Shown here one piece after another: positions 58,130 through 64,000 of a stretch of DNA of 64,000 bases. Position numbers and translations under genes: made by a program. Numbering within the stretch: the first letter of the stretch is position 1; each line of letters starts with the position of its first letter. This stretch comes from Branchiostoma floridae (taxonomy: Eukaryota > Chordata > Leptocardii > Amphioxiformes > Branchiostomatidae), in assembly GCF_000003815.2 (NCBI RefSeq), contig NC_049997.1, forward strand, positions 12,460,228-12,524,227, read 5' to 3'. The notes below the pieces were generated by a model that saw only the letters and a program-made list of their open reading frames with translations, did not search any database and had not been told where the DNA came from.

Positions 58130-58400
58130 ATGTTCTCACAGCATGAGAGGTTGAGTGCTTGTGATGATTGACAGTAAGGGAGCGGGCGTATGTTTTGATT
58201 GGCACCCTTGACCCCCGAGATGACCTCAATTTGCTTGTGTAAGTCCTCTGCTGGTCCCACGTGAGTTGGGAGTCACGTGAAGTTCTCACCTGAGCGGGCG
58301 CTGATTTTTATTGGGCGCGGGAATCGCCAGGTGACTCATCGGTCCATCCTCTGACATTTGATCACGGATCAATCAATTTTCATTGTTATGTCGATGGCGG
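58130..58400. promoter_or_regulatory. Candidate cis-regulatory module
   Basis: A GC-richer island in AT-rich sequence with many known site types close together: TGATTGACAG (PBX-MEIS type), GTCACGTGA (palindromic E-box), CACCTGAG and CAGGTGAC (E-boxes), TTGGGCGCGGGAA (E2F-like) and TTGATTGGCA (CCAAT). No open frame or transposon end explains it. Whether it is an enhancer or a promoter is unknown. Confidence 0.35.
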
Positions 58401-58560
58401 CATTGATGGAAGGTGTATATGAAGGGGCCAGGAAGGAAAAATGTAAAAGATTTCCCTAACTTGGAGGAATAAATAATGTTTAACATTCATAATGTTACCG
58501 GGTGCCCACATTTAAAAACTGTGTTATCGAGACTTCTGAAGCATGTCTTCAACAACTGGA

Positions 58561-58772
58561 TACTGTAAATGCAGAAACTTTCACGGTGGTTTAATGTTCG
58601 CGGTTTTTGCGGTGGCTGTTTCACCGTGAACTTAAAACCACCGCAAACATTTTTCCCTGGCAGTAAAAGACTATAGAGCATGGTACTACCGCGAATTTAA
58701 AACCACCGCAAAAAGTCCATTTTCCCGCTACTGCGAAATTAAATCCCCGCGAACTTAAATACATTTACAGTA
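58561..58772. mobile_element. Second copy of the TACTGTAAAT-ended MITE
   Basis: The ends are TACTGTAAATGCA and TACATTTACAGTA. The interior has the TTCGCGG and CCACCGCAAA motifs of the copy at 29565-29775, in the opposite orientation. Length is 212 bp against 211 bp. Several differences show that these are old independent insertions. Confidence 0.8.
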
Positions 58773-61700
58773 TCTCATATCATACATTCTTACCATGTTT
58801 TACCGTGTCCCCCAATCAAAGTTCAAACTTAAAGTATGCACTGCTGAAAAAATATTGTACTAGTACATGAAAACGATGTGTAATACAAATTTACTTACTG
58901 TCTAGAATTGTTGCCCCAAGTTGCTCTACTTGAGGTCCTTTTCACATTGAACCATGCCACCCCACTTTGGCAACAACTAAGCAATGCAGCGCCTTTTGGT
59001 CTAAAAAGGATACACTTAATTCAAGAATTGTATGTGGTGGTCATACACAATATTTACAACCTGTACAGGAGTTCAACTTGAACCTCACAAACAAAAGATT
59101 TTTGCTGTTAGGTTCTGATAAATAAAATGTGCTGCCAAATCTGTTTGTTTGGGACTTCGGGTACATTTTCTTAGTCAGCAAAAAGAGAACAGGTGGCTGG
59201 TATGAGCAAACAGTTACTCAGACTCCAAGTTCAAAAGGGCAGAATTCAATTGATTGTAGTACAGAATAGGTCATTGTTTGATTAAAGGGTCCAGATGCTA
59301 GCCAGGCTTTTGTCCTGTTTGGTAAAAGTCAGCTATTTGGTCCATGTAATTTGTTTTCTGGGAAGGCAATCAATTTTTCCCTATGCTTGTACAAAGTATT
59401 CACTGCCAATTTACAGTGTGGTTTGGCTTGATTAACCAAGGTGGCAATAACAGAGTGTTGTCATCATGAACAAGGGATATTTGCAGAATGTCAAATGAAA
59501 TTAAAAGTTCAACAAAACAGTCTGTCGAGGCTAGACTTGTATAAAATCGTGATTGTAAACTATGATGGTTTACATAATACTAAAGCCATTTTAAAACAGT
59601 GGATAAAATGTTGTTGAAGTGTTGGTGGCACAACATGTTGCTGTTTTCTTTCTGTCTACTTGGTTTGTTAGATAGTTTCAACCTAGGCCTGTAGAATAGA
59701 AGCTTTACTCTTACTTGTACCATGTGCCATATAGATGAATTGCTGTAAATCCACTTATTTTCATGGGGTACTTAATTTCCTGGGAGAAGGGGAAAAGAGT
59801 TTTCCCAGTATTTGGAGTTTGCTCAGTTGAAACACAATTTGTACGGACAAGATTTGACAGTTACAGGGCAGTGAAAATAGGATCACCAATAACATTTTAA
59901 GCATTGCCGTAGGCTGTCCTCTTTTTAACTTTGGAGTCCTGGGAGTATATGTCATTGTGACTTTCCATCTACTTGGGCCTGCAAATCCTATAGTGCCACA
60001 CTAATCATTGGACTTCAGGTTAGGTTCATGCTGTGAGACTTCTATGTCTGAGGTGACCTCCAGGCGATCCATAAGATTGGTTCTGCAGCTATGTACATCC
60101 TGTGCCCTCGCTGGGGTTTCTTATCAGGATCCATCCAAAGGCAGCTGTTTAAGACTTCCTGTAAGTTGTGGCGGCGTCCCCACACTTCCAGACAATCTTA
60201 TTTGTATTCCCCCTATCTTTGTGGGAATGAGTTATTGCTGTGTCGAAACTGCAAGCTTGACAGGTTTGCCGAATTGAAATCAAGAGGACTCAACTGAAGA
60301 CAATTTATCAGTTTCAGGTAGGAAACTGTAGTGAACAGATTCTGTACTTTCTTATAAGTTATAGTATACAATACATGTGTCAAGCTAGTTTGATATGAGT
60401 TTATCTTTTTAACAGACTGGTATACAATCCAGAGTCATCATTCTTTACTCTATCAGTTAAACTATTCCTTTCAATGAAAGTTACTTTAAATTATTAAACC
60501 TTCAGAATCTGATGTGTAGTAACATATTAACATAATGAAGTCTTATTAGATTTAAAGCAAGTCCTTAAAATTGTACTCCAACAAATATGGTGAAACCTCA
60601 TATCTTTATCTCAATGCTTGATCAAAAAAACAAAGTGAAGAATTCTTGTTCCCCACACTTGTGTCCATACAAAGTATTCTGGTAATCATCCTTACTTAAC
60701 CCTTTGATTTAGTGCAAGATAGTGGCATAACAAACTGCAAACTTAACATACATATAACCATAACAGTTAATCTCCCATTTGACCTATATGGTTATCATCT
60801 TAGAAGATTAATGACCATTGACAGAATTTGATAAGGAGGTTTAAGAGACAACCTCCTTGCTTGGATGTATTATTGTTTTCTGTTTGTTATGTTCTAGTAA
60901 TAATACTAGTATATCAATAGTTATATAGATACAATGTCAGTAGACCTAGAGTGGCAGGAAGTGAATTGGAAGATGATGTCACCACAAAGGTCAGACTTGT
61001 GGGAGTGACAGGAAGATCAGACATGACAGGTCATAGGGTCAATGGAAGAGGCTACTAATCTAAAGGGAGGTATTTTGGTGTCTGTATTGTTGAGGTTGAT
61101 TTTTTTCAATATGCAAGTCACATTCACTTTGGAGTAACAGGAAATAAGTGGCCAATGGAAACAGGTAAATTGCCTGTCAATCAATCATAATTTGCATAAT
61201 TAATGGCTGCAATTAGATAAAACTAAATATTTCAACAGGGTATGAGAACCTTGAACTCTAGTCCTTGTAACTTCAAGATAACATATGACATCATTGGTTA
61301 TCATCATCATCCTTTGGTTTCTCTGTATATGTCACAGTAGAGATCATGTATCTGTGGTAACTGTTGTTGAAACGTCCCCCAGCTGCTTTCCATCTTTCTG
61401 TATCTTTTTCGGCTGCATTTTGCATCTTGCGAGCTCCCTCATCTCTACACCAAAACTGATTTGAAGTATGAGTGCCCCAGAGAGAATCGCTTGTGATTTG
61501 ATTCATATTGACTGTATGGAATCAGAGGACAGATGGCAAAGGCAGAGATCAATGGTGAAACTGGGCAGCAACAGATGGAAGTTTCTCAGCCAGTACCTTC
61601 CAGTTGATTCATGCAAAGAAATAAATTACCCTTCTCCCTACTGACTTCTGCTGTGATAAAAAAAGGTAAAACCAAACCGCCAAACAGATTTATTGTATGC

Positions 61701-63356
61701 ATTTATGAATAATAATTCCAATAGCATGGCAAGAAAAGGGAGATAAAAATGCAATAGAGTGGTAACAATTAGAATTTTTGTACTTCAAATTGAGGTTTTG
61801 TGAGATGTGAACCAAGTATTGAATGACCAGATATGTACTCTACTGCTTCTGTGTTTATTTATGGGCCTCTACCCCTCCTCCAAATAAAACAGCAACCACA
61901 AATCTGTTTTGACAGCCCTTTCATCCATGTCATTTTATCACTGAAGTGCCACTGGGACAAGGAAGGCAGTCTTCTTCACAAACAACAATGTTTTGACAAC
62001 CCTTTCAGCCATGTCATTTTATCACTCAAGTACCACTGGGAGAAGGAAGGCAATTTTCTTCTGTCAGAATGTTGTTGCAGTGTTCAGACTTTCCAACATG
62101 TTGTTGTGGAAACTATAAAAAAAGTATAATGCTATTTCAGGTTTAGAAAGATAGAACATGCGGTGCTTTGGATTGGAATTAAGATCAGAGCATTCTCGAT
62201 TTATTTAGAAGTATGGACATCACAGGTCATGTCTGTTTACTGCGCTGCTGTGGTGCTTGCACAACTGTGCAGCCCAAGGGCAATATAAACAGAGATTGGC
62301 ATTGCCCCCATAGACAAAAATATTTGAGAAGGATTTTAACATTGATGGTTTAAATTTTTGAAAAATGTACCATTGTGGATTGTAACGTTATATCTCCCAA
62401 ATCATCAGTGTTCACCACAAGAGGTCATTTTCTAGACAAACAAGTTGTTTTTTGCAATTACCTGCCTATTCCCTTTGGGACAGCCTATTGTATTCCATGG
62501 GGGTGTAATTGGGTAGTTACCACTTGGTGCACATAGCCTTCTAACTCAAATTGCTTTGTTTGAATGGATTGCGTAGGTAAGTCTATCGGAGTCTATCCTT
62601 TGATCAATATGTTGTAACTTCCTTTTAGTACTTAACAAGCGTTCGCAGAACTCAACCTTCGTGAAATGGGTGATGGTGCGGTGGTGGAGGGTTTATATGT
62701 AGACGTGTCATTGGCTAGCTTTAGTTCTGTGTCGTCCACAGAGCGTCACTTGTAAGTGGAAGTGAGAAGGCGAGGTGTTGAGAGGATGTTGTTGGTTTTA
62801 AATATGAAACTGTGAGGTGCATGTCAGGATGAGCGTTTTCTACGTCAGGCCGACATTATTGGAGACTTTTGTATGTCATTAAGAATCTAAAAGGCAAGTT
62901 ACTTGGAATCTTGGCAGTAGGTGGTCAATGTTATCTGTGAAATGCATTGAGAAGTTGCAGAATATAATGCGAAGACAAAGGGTTTGTGGTTTTTACTATG
63001 GAATGGAATGTATGTGTACGTTATGGCCTGCTACAAACTGTGTAAAATGAAACCGTGTCTCTACGATTTACGGGAGATGAAGAAGGCCTGCTTACGCTTT
63101 TTGGGAGAAAGCATGGAGACCGTCACATAGGAAGGTGCGCCGAAAAAAGTGATATAGGCAGTAGCTGTATTTTAAAAGTATTCTATCATCCATCCTTTCT
63201 TGTTTGTGCACATGACACAAACTGTCCTGTCCATTCATTTCCATGGACAAAGCAAATACCTTTCATTGTCTTTTGAAGATAAAGACTTATATTGACTGGG
63301 CTAAAATCGACTGTTGCATCAAAATATCAATAAAATAACACATAAAACAATAACGT
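58773..63356. other. Non-coding stretch near the right edge
   Basis: AT-rich sequence with few features. At 60008-60318 a moderately GC-rich block ends TTTCAG then GTAGGAAAC, and has open frames on two phases with no recognised protein. At 61906-62055 an 85-bp unit is duplicated (ATGTCATTTTATCACT). Near 62700-62760 a GTAAGTGG site follows a GC-richer block. No gene is assigned. Confidence 0.4.
61906..62055. repeat. Tandem duplication of an 85-bp unit
   Basis: Two copies begin TTTTGACA(G/A)CCCTTTCA and include ATGTCATTTTATCACT and CCACTGGGA(C/G)AAGGAAGGCA, with about eight differences. No coding meaning is evident. Confidence 0.75.
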
Positions 63357-63469
63357 TGACCACATCAACGCCGTCATTGGTGAGATCCACATAAATGATC
63401 TTCACATCCCCAGCGAACACCTCCAAAATGTGATGGCTCGTGTCGTCACGGAATGCTCCTCCTCAGGTA
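63357..63469. other. Candidate coding exon, strand unresolved
   Basis: GC content and codon texture rise over about 110 bp. The minus strand reads DDTSHHILEVFAGDVKII then YVDLTNDGVDVVN; the plus strand reads HINAVIGEIHINDLHIPSEH and ends at TCAG/GTACAT. Both are open. The minus-strand peptide has the alternating pattern of a beta-sandwich domain and looks more natural, but its splice sites are poorer. I do not recognise either. Confidence 0.35.
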
Positions 63470-63473
63470 CATA

Positions 63474-64000
63474 AAAGTATAACTTCCATTTTGGGCTTGC
63501 GACTTGGAACTCATGGAACTTTTCAGATGACCCCTTTTCTCTTACCCAATCGTTTTAGTAACATATCAGTACAAATGGCATGAATCTGCTAACTAGCACC
63601 TGCGACCTACCCTAGATTAAATTGCAGAGAAATCAAGACATCAAAGTATAACTATCCATCTGGGCTTGCGACTTGTGACTCATGGAACTTTCGACATGAC
63701 CCCGTGCGTGTCTCTCACCTAATCGTTCTCGCGACATGTCGGTACAAATGACGTGATTGTGTTAATTACCACTTGTGTCCTTGTTGTGACCTACACTACC
63801 AAAAATGCTTTTTATTGTTTATCTTGTTTTGCTTCCTCACAGAAAATTTTTCTTCCAGGAAGAAAATTATTCTGTCCCCAAGAAATCTTAGAAAAATGTG
63901 CTTGTCCATGGGGCAAGCAAATTTTTGCTTGTCAAGTTTTTGAGAAAATTTGAGATTTGTTTTCTTATATTTCTTGAAATGCTTTTTCTTGTTTATCTTG
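63474..64000. repeat. Diverged tandem duplications at the right edge
   Basis: A unit of 169 bp starts at 63474 and 63643 (AAAGTATAAC, then GGGCTTGCGACTTG and CTCATGGAACTTT). A second unit of about 170 bp starts near 63806 and 63976 (AATGCTTTTTATTGTTTATC and AATGCTTTTTCTTGTTTATC), cut by the window end. No gene content is apparent. Confidence 0.65.

Noticed and set aside
60008-60297. Overlapping frames of 89 and 68 codons
   Set aside because: Two phases are open equally and neither gives a recognisable protein; more likely a GC-richer non-coding exon or chance.
63055-63276. 73-codon plus-strand frame near the right edge
   Set aside because: An alternative frame over the same bases is equally open, and there is no motif or splice context.

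Overview
This is animal nuclear DNA, most likely from an amphioxus (Branchiostoma) or another invertebrate deuterostome. Genes are split into short exons with GT-AG introns. Three conserved animal genes are recognisable: CCT2, an anoctamin and CEP290. The rest is dominated by introns, DNA transposons with inverted ends, LINE and DIRS-like retroelements and tandem repeats. The species call is an inference. Nothing prokaryotic, no tRNA or rRNA gene and no CRISPR array was seen. There are 12 assembly gaps: 9677-9776, 14221-14281, 17458-17557, 18277-18376, 19720-19898, 22309-22408, 24112-24211, 29427-29526, 31421-31520, 38253-38352, 40509-40608 and 44751-44918. Nine are exactly 100 N, so their true size is probably unknown and order across them is less certain.

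Layout. 0-5.5 kb: a five-exon minus-strand gene of unknown function (about 534 aa), with a duplicated terminal-exon end and several small transposons in its introns. 6.6-13.7 kb: two copies of one CR1/L2-type LINE in inverted orientation, meeting at a gap. 13.8-17.9 kb: two hAT-type elements with perfect 8-bp target duplications, and an unusual element with a 9-bp target duplication that carries an array of hairpin motifs. 18.5-21.8 kb: central exons of CCT2 (minus). 23.2-24.1 kb: the 5' end of a third LINE copy. 24.2-29.2 kb: six exons of an anoctamin (minus). 29.85-31.4 kb: three exons of CEP290 (plus). 31.5-36.7 kb: a snapback element abutting a decayed DIRS-like retroelement with perfect 33-bp inverted ends. 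36.9-39.3 kb: two more inverted-repeat elements, one carrying a RecQ-helicase-like fragment. 39.5-40.5 kb: an 89-bp minisatellite. 40.6-64 kb: long non-coding DNA with a few candidate exons and regulatory-looking blocks.

The most striking pattern is tandem duplication of intron-exon boundaries. In the anoctamin, half an exon plus its splice donor is repeated as a 69-bp (23-codon, in-frame) unit about 7.4 times, and three other exons have decayed boundary copies. In CEP290 a splice acceptor plus the start of one exon occurs six times. The gene at the left edge has a second copy of its terminal-exon end. The three conserved genes are all incomplete: their missing ends would lie across gaps or transposon clusters, so part of the gene order may reflect scaffolding. 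The protein-coding genes are functionally unrelated to each other (chaperonin, membrane channel/scramblase, ciliary protein); no operon-like cooperation is implied.
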